The translations under genes were made by a program, and so were the position numbers. This document shows, in pieces, positions 54,538-63,320 of a DNA stretch of 64,000 bases. Below the pieces are notes generated by a model that was not told the origin of the DNA, did not search any database, and saw nothing but the letters and a program-made list of their open reading frames with translations. Source of the DNA: Flagellimonas aurea (GTDB lineage: Bacteria > Bacteroidota > Bacteroidia > Flavobacteriales > Flavobacteriaceae); contig NZ_JAFLNL010000001.1 of assembly GCF_017313785.1 (NCBI RefSeq), forward strand, positions 186,001-250,000, in the 5' to 3' direction. Every line of letters begins with the position of its first letter. Position 1 is the first letter of the stretch.

Positions 54538-55533
54538 CTATATCATTCCGTTGGCCTCTACCCACTTGAATCGATATTGATCTTGTGAAAATTGCATACG
54601 CTCCGAGATTCGTTGCAACCTTTCCGGAAGCTTCATGAGATATACCCTGGCCTTTTCCGCTTGGTCGGACAACCCTCTCAAATTTCCGATTTCCCAATAG
54701 TCGTTCAGCTTTTTCAGGATATCTATATAGTCTTGTGCTGTATACACTCCCAAACGCTGTGCACAATTGGAGAACTGCTCAAAGGCTTCACCAATGCTTC
54801 CTCCAGATTCCCTTAAAAAATGGGCGGGCATTACAATCTTTTTCTTCATCATATCTGCAAAGGCCAATACCATTCCATCGGGATCTTGCCCCATAATGGT
54901 CTTTACAAATTCACGATAGGCCAAATGATGCCTCATTTCATCTCCGGCAATGATGGTACACATTTTGGCCAACAACCCATTTCCTTTTTGCCTGGCCATC
55001 TTCCCGACACGCTTATGCGATATATTGGTGGCCAATTCTTGAAATGTAGTGTACACAAAGTTCTTATATGGATCTCTGTCCGTTCCAATGTCAAATCCAT
55101 CAGAAATTAGGTGTTGCGTAGTAATTTCTATTTCACGCATGTTCACACGGCCCGATAGGTACAAATATTTGTTCAGGACATCGCCATGGCGATTCTCTTC
55201 CGCTGTCCAGGCACGCACCCATTTGCTCCAGCCGTTTTCTTTTCCGCTATGTTGGTCTATCCCTTCAACATCCATTAACCAAGACTCATATGTAGGTAGG
55301 GCCTCTTCTGTTATGGTATCGGCAACCAAGGTCACCCAAAAATCATATCCGAGTTCCTTGGCCTCGCCACGAAGCTTTTCAACCTCATCAAAAAATTTAT
55401 CACTTTGGGAATCCGGCAAAAAATCTGTGGGCTGCCATATTTTTTCGGTCGGAATAAGATACTCGTTCATAAAACCGTCAACCTTGGGCTCAATGGCCTG
55501 CATCACTTCCAATCTTACATTCTTTATCGACAT
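54538..55533 (-). CDS. Acyl-ACP desaturase
   Basis: 331 residues from MSIKNVRLEVMQ; a 34-codon upstream extension that crosses into the phosphoesterase region is rejected. Soluble di-iron desaturase of the stearoyl-ACP type. Ligand motifs: Glu in ITEEALPTYES, EENRHGD, Glu in FQELATNISHKRV, and GDEMRHHLAYREF, i.e. two E-x-x-R/x-H units. Inserts a double bond into acyl-ACP for membrane fluidity. The gene is followed downstream by the HhH gene convergent on the other strand. Confidence 0.93.
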   Translation of the reverse strand: MSIKNVRLEVMQAIEPKVDGFMNEYLIPTEKIWQPTDFLPDSQSDKFFDEVEKLRGEAKELGYDFWVTLVADTITEEALPTYESWLMDVEGIDQHSGKENGWSKWVRAWTAEENRHGDVLNKYLYLSGRVNMREIEITTQHLISDGFDIGTDRDPYKNFVYTTFQELATNISHKRVGKMARQKGNGLLAKMCTIIAGDEMRHHLAYREFVKTIMGQDPDGMVLAFADMMKKKIVMPAHFLRESGGSIGEAFEQFSNCAQRLGVYTAQDYIDILKKLNDYWEIGNLRGLSDQAEKARVYLMKLPERLQRISERMQFSQDQYRFKWVEANGMI

Positions 55534-55574
55534 ACTACGGGGTTTTTTACAAAGGTCTTTATAATTTACTGAAA

Positions 55575-56306
55575 TTAACTCAAATTCCTTCCTCTTTCTC
55601 CAGGATAAAATGTATGAACCGGATCGCTTTGCCAAAATTCTTTGGTTTCTACATCCAATATCGTCAAACCGCCTTTAAAAGCAGCTCCTGTATCCACGTT
55701 CCAAACATTGGCCTTGTTCTGTGGTTTTACAAACTCTTTCTTGGATAGCGGAGTGTGGCCAATGTAAACCTCTTTGTAATGGGTCAGTCGCTTCGGGTAC
55801 TTGGCATCCGTTGGCCCAAGATCGGGGTCCATGGCCGTGGCCAACTCCCATAATGTTCTGTCCCAATAAAAAGATTGCTCAAAATATTCATAATCTATTC
55901 CCTTGAGGTTGGTGTAGCCTGCATGCAGATACAATCTGTTATCATTCTCCAAATGATAATTTTTGAGACTTTTATAAAACTTGATATGCTCGTCCCATTT
56001 GTCCCTATCAGCATTTAGATAACTGTTTCTTGTAGCAGTTCCACCATGAGCCAACCACTGCGGGTTTTCATTTTGGTCGACCAGCCAGGCCCTGCAAAGT
56101 TCATCATGGTTGCCCCTGATAAATGTGCAATGGTACTCGCTTTGCAGTTGAATCAAAAAGTCCACGGTTTCCACTGCCGTGCTCCAGCCATCAACATAAT
56201 CGCCCAAAAAAATAATATGATCTTTCGGAGTTATTTTGGCTTTTGTCAAAAGTTGTTCCAAAGCCCTTACCCCGGAATGGATATCGCCCACTACCAGTGT
56301 TCGCAT
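55575..56306 (-). CDS. Calcineurin-like metallophosphoesterase
   Basis: 243 residues. Serine/threonine-phosphatase-type fold with the metal-binding set GDIHSG (residues 7-12), GDYVDGWSTAVETVDFL, GNHDELCRAWLV, and later HAG and GHTPL with His. It resembles bacterial PrpA/ApaH-like phosphatases. The substrate could be a phosphoprotein or a nucleotide. Starts 42 nt upstream of the desaturase ATG, so they may share a transcript. Confidence 0.9.
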   Translation of the reverse strand: MRTLVVGDIHSGVRALEQLLTKAKITPKDHIIFLGDYVDGWSTAVETVDFLIQLQSEYHCTFIRGNHDELCRAWLVDQNENPQWLAHGGTATRNSYLNADRDKWDEHIKFYKSLKNYHLENDNRLYLHAGYTNLKGIDYEYFEQSFYWDRTLWELATAMDPDLGPTDAKYPKRLTHYKEVYIGHTPLSKKEFVKPQNKANVWNVDTGAAFKGGLTILDVETKEFWQSDPVHTFYPGERGRNLS

Positions 56307-56458
56307 AAAATAGTTTTTGACAATATTACATACAAATGGTTTGCCGATGAAAAATCATGGCGGCTTTATCACGCATTTAACCTAGAATTCAAATAAACCT
56401 AACCGTTTTTTGGACATGGTATTATTTTCTATGTACCTTAGAATATTCCGAAAACGAT

Positions 56459-57403
56459 ATGAAAAAAGTATACTGCATTGGCGAAGTGTTGATAGATTTC
56501 GTTGCCGAACGACAAGGAAGCGACCTTTCCAAAGCAAACCAGTTCACCAAAAAAGCAGGCGGAGCACCGGCCAATGTGGCCTGTGCTATTTCCAAATTGG
56601 GGGGCAATGGAATCTTTATTGGATCCGTTGGTGATGATCCCTTCGGTAAATTTCTTTTAGAAACTTTGAAAAGTGAGGGGGTCGACATTTCTCTGGCCCA
56701 GTTGTCGGATACCTTTACCACACTTGCCTTTGTTTCCCTTTCAGAAGATGGGGAGCGCGATTTTGTTTTTAGCCGGGGGGCCGACAAAGAACTCAAGTAC
56801 AACCCGGATCTAAGGAAGAACCTTTCTGGAAACATACTTCACCTTGGAGCGGCGACCGCTCTTTTGGGTGGACCATTGGAAAAAACATACGGCAGATATC
56901 TTTTTGATGGGCTTACCAAGAATATGTTCATTTGTTTTGACCCCAATTTTAGAATCGATCTTTGGAAGGATGATGAGGAAACTTTTATAAAAAAGTGCAT
57001 GCCATTTGTGGAAAAATCCCATTTGTGCAAGTTCAGCCAGGAAGAAGCACAACTGATTTCGGGGAAGGAAGACCTACATGAGGCATGCGATGCCCTGCAT
57101 AAGGTGGGAACAAAAATAATCACCGTTACTTTGGGAAAAGAAGGGACCTTGCTGAGCATGAACGGCAACAAAAAAGTAATTCCCAGTGTAAAAGTAACCC
57201 CTGTTGACACCACAGGTGCCGGCGATGCCTTTATCGGATGCCTATTATACCAAATTTCGGATTTGGGCAATTTTGAACCTGTTTTCGAGGATTTCTCATT
57301 GCTTGAAAAAATGGTCGCTACCGCCAACAAGGCCGGTGCCATTACCACTACCAATTACGGAGCCATTGTGGCATTGCCCACAAAGGACCAGCTCGATAAA
57401 TAA
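56459..57403 (+). CDS. PfkB-family fructokinase
   Basis: 314 residues. Phosphorylates fructose to fructose-6-phosphate with ATP. Signatures: YCIGEVLIDFVAERQ, GGAPANVACAISKLGG, and the PfkB motif VDTTGAGDAFIGCLLY. Its stop is directly followed by the amylosucrase ATG (TAA-ATG), a common pair for sucrose use where amylosucrase releases fructose. The substrate assignment rests on this pairing. Confidence 0.92.
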   Translation: MKKVYCIGEVLIDFVAERQGSDLSKANQFTKKAGGAPANVACAISKLGGNGIFIGSVGDDPFGKFLLETLKSEGVDISLAQLSDTFTTLAFVSLSEDGERDFVFSRGADKELKYNPDLRKNLSGNILHLGAATALLGGPLEKTYGRYLFDGLTKNMFICFDPNFRIDLWKDDEETFIKKCMPFVEKSHLCKFSQEEAQLISGKEDLHEACDALHKVGTKIITVTLGKEGTLLSMNGNKKVIPSVKVTPVDTTGAGDAFIGCLLYQISDLGNFEPVFEDFSLLEKMVATANKAGAITTTNYGAIVALPTKDQLDK

Positions 57404-59323
57404 ATGAACCAAGCCAGCTTACACAAACTAATTGCACAGAAAGAAAAGGATGCCGAAAAGCTCTTTGAGCTGCGATTGGCCACCAACCTTACCTTGATTC
57501 AAAAGCAGTTCTTCTCCTTATACCCCGAAGAACATCACGAAAAAGATTTTCAGAAACTCTTGAGGCTTCTTCCAAAATTGTTTACCGAAAGGCCCGACCA
57601 CTTAAAAAGGCAAGATCTTGAGCGTATCAACACAGCAAATTGGTACCAGTCCGACAAGCTCATGGGGATGCAGCTTTATGTAGAGCATTTTAACAAAGAC
57701 ATTAAAGGACTTCAAGAAAAAATACCCTATTTCAAAAAACTTGGGATCAACTTTTTGCATTTGATGCCCATTACTACAAGGCCAAAAGGGGAAAGTGACG
57801 GTGGATACGCGGTGAACAACTATCTGGAGGTGGACAAAAAATACGGTTCCAAAGAAGATTTACTGGAATTGACCAAGGCCTTTCGCAAAAACGGTATCTA
57901 CTTGATGCTGGATTTTGTGGTCAACCATACCTCCGACGAATTTTCGTGGGCCAAAAAAGCGAAGAAAGGTGATAAAAAATACCAAGGCTACTATTACACC
58001 TATGAGGATTTTGCCATCCCAGCAGAATTTGAAAAAACCCTGCCGGAGGTATTTCCCGAAACCTCGCCGGGCAATTTTACCTATATCCCCGAAATGGACA
58101 AATGGGTAATGACGGTCTTCAACAGTTATCAATGGGACCTCAACTATACCAATCCCGAAGTGTTTTTGGAGATGCTCACCAATTTGGTAAAGCTAACGGA
58201 TTTGGGGGTGGATGTAGTCCGTTTTGATGCGCTTGCCTTCCTTTGGAAAAAAATCGGAACCATTTCCCAAAACCTGCCCGAAGCACATAACCTCATCTCC
58301 TTGTTCCGATTGTGCCTTCAAGCGGTGGCGCCCGGCGCCATACTTTTGGCAGAGGCCATTGTGGCCCCCACTGACATTGTAAAATATTTTGGGGAAGAGG
58401 AAAAACGGGGCAACGAATGCGAAGTGGCCTATAACGCATCTTTGATGGCGCTTTTATGGAATTCCATCGCCACCAAAAAAACACAATTGCTCTATAAAAG
58501 TTTGATGCACGTTCCGCCCAAACCAAAGGATTGCACATGGATCAATTACATTCGTTGCCATGACGATATTGGATTGGGGTACGAAAACCATCTGATCCAA
58601 GAACTGGGCTGGAATCCCGAAATGCATAGAAAATTTTTGCTGGACTATTATTGCCAACGATTGGATTGGTCGCCTGCCACGGGACTGCTTTTTATGTACA
58701 ACCCAAAAACGGGAGATGGTCGCATCACGGGAAGTGCAGCTTCTTTATTGGGACTTGAAAAAGCCATCAAAACCAAAAACGAAGCGTTATTGGAAGAGTC
58801 GGTAAAGAAAATTGTTCTGCTGCACGGCATCACATTGGCTTTTGGCGGCATTCCGTTGATCTACGCTGGGGACGAAATTGGAACACTGAACGACTACTCC
58901 TTCCAAAATGATGCTTCCAAAAAAGGGGACAGCCGATGGGTGAACCGCCCGATGCAGGATTGGGAAACCATCACAAACTTGGACAAGGAGGATTCACCCC
59001 AATCCAGAATATTCCATTCCCTTCAGAGACTCATCAAAATAAGAAAGGAAGACTCCGTTTTTGCCGACCATAACAATCTTGAACTGTACCATACAGGAAA
59101 TGACCATGTTTTTTCTTTTGAAAGGACAGAGGACAAAAAAGGGCTATTGGTCATCTGTAATTTTGATGAAAACCCACAGGTTATTGATAGTGCTTGGATC
59201 AAAAAATTGGGCTATTTCAGTAAAGGAGAGCCGCTGGATTTGGTATCCGACGAAAAAATGGGCTTGAACAGTGCTCTTTTGGAACTAATGCCCTACCAGA
59301 TGCTCTGGCTAATGAAATCCTAG
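57404..59323 (+). CDS. Amylosucrase-like GH13 glucosyltransferase
   Basis: 639 residues. GH13 family, amylosucrase-type (GH13_4): converts sucrose to an alpha-1,4-glucan plus fructose. N-terminal helical domain (1-80), then a TIM barrel with MLDFVVNHTSDEF, the nucleophile D275 in DVVRFDALAFLWKKIGT, the acid/base E317 in LLAEAI, and the transition-state D387-D388 in RCHDDIG. Also RLDWSPATGLLFMYNP, as in amylosucrases. No signal peptide, so cytoplasmic. Co-transcribed with the fructokinase. Its last four bases overlap the AlbA_2 gene tail to tail. Confidence 0.92.
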   Translation: MNQASLHKLIAQKEKDAEKLFELRLATNLTLIQKQFFSLYPEEHHEKDFQKLLRLLPKLFTERPDHLKRQDLERINTANWYQSDKLMGMQLYVEHFNKDIKGLQEKIPYFKKLGINFLHLMPITTRPKGESDGGYAVNNYLEVDKKYGSKEDLLELTKAFRKNGIYLMLDFVVNHTSDEFSWAKKAKKGDKKYQGYYYTYEDFAIPAEFEKTLPEVFPETSPGNFTYIPEMDKWVMTVFNSYQWDLNYTNPEVFLEMLTNLVKLTDLGVDVVRFDALAFLWKKIGTISQNLPEAHNLISLFRLCLQAVAPGAILLAEAIVAPTDIVKYFGEEEKRGNECEVAYNASLMALLWNSIATKKTQLLYKSLMHVPPKPKDCTWINYIRCHDDIGLGYENHLIQELGWNPEMHRKFLLDYYCQRLDWSPATGLLFMYNPKTGDGRITGSAASLLGLEKAIKTKNEALLEESVKKIVLLHGITLAFGGIPLIYAGDEIGTLNDYSFQNDASKKGDSRWVNRPMQDWETITNLDKEDSPQSRIFHSLQRLIKIRKEDSVFADHNNLELYHTGNDHVFSFERTEDKKGLLVICNFDENPQVIDSAWIKKLGYFSKGEPLDLVSDEKMGLNSALLELMPYQMLWLMKS

Positions 59324-60456
59324 GCATACCTGACCTTTCGCAATATCCGTTGCGACTCTTTCAGTGATTGGTATATGTGGCTATCATATGCTTTTAACAA
59401 TGCCCGTGCACCGTCCATTTTATCCTTGGCCTCTTCAAAACCGTTCAAATAACAAATGAGGTATGTCGCGGGAAGGTGTGTCATATCCGTGTGTTCGGAA
59501 TCCGTGAGGGGAATATGGCTTTCCAGCTTTTTGAGCAGGGCATTGTTCGTGTTGTACACGTGGTACAACGTTTTTTTATCAAACTGTGGCGGTTCAAATA
59601 TCAATTTGTTGTTGATGGTATACTTGCCATTGTCCGAAAATGTGATCGTCATTTCTTCCAAGGGGTAATATTTCTGTTGAGATCCCAAACCCAGTTGCAC
59701 ATATTCCAACGTTTTGAAAGAATCGTCATCGTAATCAATGGTAATTTCATCCAAAGCCGAATAGAACAATTTTACCTGTTCGTTGATGAGCTCAATATCC
59801 ACTCGGGAATAATATATCTTTCCCTTTACTTTTTTCTTGTTGCCTGCCCAACAGACGACAAACTGCTCTTTGAACACTTTGTAATCGCTTGTTAAATCCG
59901 GATGCCTTGTATTGAAAAAGTTCAACACGGCATCCAAAGTATACTCGATATTGTTCCGGGCATGCTGCTCAATGGTGGCGACCTTATCGGAATTGATGTC
60001 CTTCAACGTTATATCAAAAGCTTTGGGCAGGCTTATGCTTCCTTCACGAAAGAAAACGGCTCCCCCGTAGTACTTCCAGATATTTTTACGGAGGGCACAG
60101 ACCTTTCCGTTCGATCTGATGGTGACCAACCCGACCACCTTGCCTTCGGGCAAGTGGGGAAAGGGAATATTTTCATAGGAAATCAGAGGTGGGTTGTCCA
60201 AATAGGCATTGACAAGGTTTTGGATTTTGCTGTCATCAAAAAAATCGACGCCAACAATCGTATTGTCCTCATCCTCCACTCCGATTACGATAAAGGAATT
60301 GTTTTTGGGGTTGCTGTTGGCCAAAGCGCAGACATGCTTTAAAAACTTGGCCTTGCCTTCCTTTTCCCCGATGGATATAAAACGCTTTTTGTCGTAAAAA
60401 CTATTCTCGTCGTTGTGGGCCAGTAAGTTTTTTACGAGTAGGCGTTTATTGATCAT
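59320..60456 (-). CDS. AlbA_2-domain (Schlafen-type) protein
   Basis: 378 residues. N-terminal AlbA_2/Schlafen-like domain (about 1-150): FLKHVCALANSNPKNNSFIV, GVEDEDNTIVGVDFFDD and FREGSISLP. The rest (150-378) is a large alpha/beta region without a recognised motif. AlbA_2 proteins act as regulators or nucleic-acid-binding modules, some linked to defence. It is last in the AKR - SDR - AlbA_2 operon (ATGA overlap with SDR). Exact role unknown. Confidence 0.78.
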   Translation of the reverse strand: MINKRLLVKNLLAHNDENSFYDKKRFISIGEKEGKAKFLKHVCALANSNPKNNSFIVIGVEDEDNTIVGVDFFDDSKIQNLVNAYLDNPPLISYENIPFPHLPEGKVVGLVTIRSNGKVCALRKNIWKYYGGAVFFREGSISLPKAFDITLKDINSDKVATIEQHARNNIEYTLDAVLNFFNTRHPDLTSDYKVFKEQFVVCWAGNKKKVKGKIYYSRVDIELINEQVKLFYSALDEITIDYDDDSFKTLEYVQLGLGSQQKYYPLEEMTITFSDNGKYTINNKLIFEPPQFDKKTLYHVYNTNNALLKKLESHIPLTDSEHTDMTHLPATYLICYLNGFEEAKDKMDGARALLKAYDSHIYQSLKESQRILRKVRYA

Positions 60457-61208
60457 AATTCCTTGTTCACAATTGTGCTGCTGGCCTGTGCGGTGGGCAT
60501 TACCACAAGATCGGCAATGTTCACGTGATATGGCCTTGTGACCACAAACAGAATAATGTCCGCAATATCCTCTGGTCTTAAGGGTTGAAATCCTTTATAT
60601 ACATTAGCTGCCCTTTCCGAATCTCCCTTGAACCTTACATCGCTGAATTCCGTTTCCACCAAGCCCGGGTTTACGGCACCCACGCGAATTCCGTATGCAT
60701 TGAGATCTATACGCATACCTTGGTTGATGGCATCCACCGCATGCTTACTGGCACAGTATACATTTCCATTGGGGTACACTTCCTTACCGGCCGTGGAACC
60801 AATATTGATGATATGGCCCGATTTACGTTCCGTCATTTTCGGGATGATGGCCTTGGACATGTAGAGCAAACCTTTTACGTTGATGTCCAACATCGCATCC
60901 CAATCATCCGGGCTGCCCTTATCTATGGGGTCCAATCCGTGGGCATTCCCAGCATTGTTGACCAAGATATCGATCTCGGAAAATTCCTTGGGCAAACTTT
61001 CGATGGCCGAGAAAACATCCTCACGATTTCTGACATCAAAATTAAGCGTGAAAATGTCCGTATCTCTTCCCAACTCATTTCTGAGTTGCTCCAAGCGCTC
61101 CTGTCTCCGCCCGCAAAGAATGAGATTGAAACCTTGCTTTGCAAAAAGTTTGGCCGTTGCTTTCCCAATTCCGCTCGTTGCCCCTGTAATCAGTGCTATT
61201 TTTGCCAT
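60453..61208 (-). CDS. Short-chain dehydrogenase/reductase
   Basis: 251 residues from MAKIALITGATSGIG. Classical SDR: cofactor loop TGATSGIG, NAG in NNAGNAHGL, catalytic Ser in NIGSTAGKEVYPNG, and Y-x-x-x-K in YCASKHAVDA. YdfG-like (serine/3-hydroxy acid dehydrogenase) by overall pattern, but the substrate is not fixed. Its last 4 nt overlap the AlbA_2 start (ATGA); the AKR stop lies 9 nt upstream. Confidence 0.92.
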   Translation of the reverse strand: MAKIALITGATSGIGKATAKLFAKQGFNLILCGRRQERLEQLRNELGRDTDIFTLNFDVRNREDVFSAIESLPKEFSEIDILVNNAGNAHGLDPIDKGSPDDWDAMLDINVKGLLYMSKAIIPKMTERKSGHIINIGSTAGKEVYPNGNVYCASKHAVDAINQGMRIDLNAYGIRVGAVNPGLVETEFSDVRFKGDSERAANVYKGFQPLRPEDIADIILFVVTRPYHVNIADLVVMPTAQASSTIVNKEL

Positions 61209-61217
61209 TTTCAATTT

Positions 61218-62090
61218 TTACGGAACATCATGTCCTTGACTTGCCACCAAAAGTGTAAACCAATCCTGAAGTTCCAGTTCTATTTTTACGGCCGCAGCCG
61301 ATTGTTCAATTCTTTTCTTGTTCGTAGTTCCGATCACCGGGTGCACGTTGGCGGGGTGTTTTAAGATCCACGCCAAAAGCAACTGGCTTTCGGTTGCATT
61401 GTACTTTTCCATTAGGGGCGGCATCGCTTCTTTGATCCGCTCCACCCGTTCGTCGGTTTCCCTAAAAAAGCTGCCCAACGGACTCCAGGCCATGGCCATT
61501 CTTTTGTTGAGGATGCAATCATCAAAGGTTCCATCGTACATGGGGTCGTGGTGCGTTAAGGAAAATTCTACTTGGTTCCCTTCTACAGGGATGGCATTTT
61601 CCAACATGGCCACTTGGGAGGTCGTAAAATTGGACACCCCAAATTGTTTGATCTTTCCACTTTGTAACAAATGTTGGGCGGCCTCCGCCATTTCATCGGG
61701 CTGCATCAGGGGACTTGGTCTATGCATTAAAAAGAGGTCCAAATAATCCGTATTCAACTTTTTCAGGGACTCCTCCGCCGACCAGATAATATACTCCTTA
61801 TCGTATTGGTAATGATTGACTTTATTGTTCCTGCCGCGGGTCATTTGAATCCCACACTTGGTGATCAATTGGATGTCCTCCCTTTTTATTTTGCTATCCT
61901 TAAAAGCGGCTCCAAAATCGCCCTCGGTAGAATAGCTGCCGTAAATGTCGGCGTGGTCAAAAGTGGTGAGTCCACATTCGATGCTGTGGTGCATCAATTC
62001 GATCATTTCATTCTTGGAAAGTTTTTTCCCCCAACTTCCCCAGGTCATTGCTCCCGATATAATGCGGGAAAATTTCGTTGTCTGTTCCAT
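61218..62090 (-). CDS. Aldo/keto reductase, YdhF-like
   Basis: 290 residues. NADPH-dependent carbonyl reductase of the AKR superfamily. Catalytic tetrad region: FDHADIYGSYSTEGDFGAA (Asp, Tyr), LITKCGIQ (Lys) and LFLMHRPSPLMQPD (His). Later SPLGSFF and PVIGTTNKKRIEQS are standard cofactor-binding parts. First gene of the AKR - SDR - AlbA_2 operon. Substrate unknown. Confidence 0.93.
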   Translation of the reverse strand: MEQTTKFSRIISGAMTWGSWGKKLSKNEMIELMHHSIECGLTTFDHADIYGSYSTEGDFGAAFKDSKIKREDIQLITKCGIQMTRGRNNKVNHYQYDKEYIIWSAEESLKKLNTDYLDLFLMHRPSPLMQPDEMAEAAQHLLQSGKIKQFGVSNFTTSQVAMLENAIPVEGNQVEFSLTHHDPMYDGTFDDCILNKRMAMAWSPLGSFFRETDERVERIKEAMPPLMEKYNATESQLLLAWILKHPANVHPVIGTTNKKRIEQSAAAVKIELELQDWFTLLVASQGHDVP

Positions 62091-62249
62091 ATGCGCTGAA
62101 AGTATAAAATTAAACCCTTAAATCCTTCATAAAACTAGGGGTTTAGCGTTTTTTTTAACCATTAATTAACAGGCAGGTTTTAAATAAATTTTCATTTTGC
62201 ACACCTTAGTTAAAACCCCGACCTTAACACCAAACAATAAAAGTATATA

Positions 62250-63251
62250 ATGGAAGAAAACACTACTATTGATATTAGTGCTGTGAATGAGAAAATTGCC
62301 CAAGAAAGCGCTTTTATTGACCTTTTAAAGGTTGAAATGAACAAAGCGATAGTAGGGCAGACCCATATGGTCGAACGCTTGCTCATTGGTTTATTGGGCA
62401 AAGGGCACATTCTGCTCGAAGGTGTTCCCGGACTGGCAAAAACACTTGCCATCAACACCTTGGCAAAAGCCGTGAAAGGAAGTTTCAGCAGAATACAGTT
62501 TACTCCCGACCTTTTACCTGCCGACGTTGTTGGTACGCTTATCTACAACATAAAGGAGAACGATTTCTCCATAAAAAAAGGACCCATTTTTGCCAACTTT
62601 GTATTGGCAGATGAGATCAACAGGGCCCCTGCCAAAGTACAGTCCGCCCTTTTGGAGGCCATGCAGGAAAAGCAGGTGACCATTGGTGACGAGACCTTTA
62701 TTTTGGATAAACCATTTTTGGTAATGGCCACCCAAAACCCTGTGGAACAAGAAGGAACCTACCCACTTCCCGAAGCGCAGGTAGACCGATTTATGTTGAA
62801 AACGGTAATCGATTATCCTAAACTCAACGAGGAGCAGCTCATTATACGCCAAAACCTGAGAGGTGCGACCGAACCTGTAAACCCCGTGGTTTCTTTGGAG
62901 CAAATTCTAAGGGCCCAAGAAACGGTACGTGAGGTTTATATGGATGAAAAAATTGAAAAGTACATTCTCGACATCATCTTCGCAACGCGATACCCGGAAA
63001 AATACAATTTGGAAAGCTTGAAGCCGCTCATCAGTTTCGGTGCTTCCCCGAGGGGTAGTATCAACTTGGCCAATGCATCCAAATGCTATGCGTTCATCAA
63101 GCGAAGAGGTTACGTGGTTCCTGAGGATGTAAGGGCCGTAGTGCACGATGTACTTCGCCACCGCATCGGGATCACCTACGAGGCCGAGGCAGAAAATATT
63201 ACTTCCGAAGAAATCATCAATAAGATTGTAAACGAGGTAGAAGTGCCTTAG
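62250..63251 (+). CDS. MoxR-family AAA ATPase
   Basis: 333 residues. AAA+ ATPase of the MoxR type, probably a chaperone for the von Willebrand-like proteins of the Bat system. Walker A in LEGVPGLAKTLAINTLA, Walker B in LADEINRAPAKVQSALLEAM, sensor 1 MATQNPVEQEGTYPLPEAQ, and C-terminal LVSFGASPRGSINL-type (ISFGASPRGSINLANASKCY). The start ATG gives MEENTTIDI. Followed by a DUF58 gene after 69 nt, the usual batA order. Confidence 0.95.
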   Translation: MEENTTIDISAVNEKIAQESAFIDLLKVEMNKAIVGQTHMVERLLIGLLGKGHILLEGVPGLAKTLAINTLAKAVKGSFSRIQFTPDLLPADVVGTLIYNIKENDFSIKKGPIFANFVLADEINRAPAKVQSALLEAMQEKQVTIGDETFILDKPFLVMATQNPVEQEGTYPLPEAQVDRFMLKTVIDYPKLNEEQLIIRQNLRGATEPVNPVVSLEQILRAQETVREVYMDEKIEKYILDIIFATRYPEKYNLESLKPLISFGASPRGSINLANASKCYAFIKRRGYVVPEDVRAVVHDVLRHRIGITYEAEAENITSEEIINKIVNEVEVP

Positions 63252-63320
63252 CGGTTCAATGTTTATCGGAATAAGTAGCAATACTTTTAACCAACCCGAA
63301 AACCTATTTTTTTGAACCAA

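Noticed and set aside
60585-61364. Plus-strand 259-codon ORF opposite the SDR and AKR genes
   Set aside because: Lies over two confident genes on the other strand and shows no motif; an antisense shadow.
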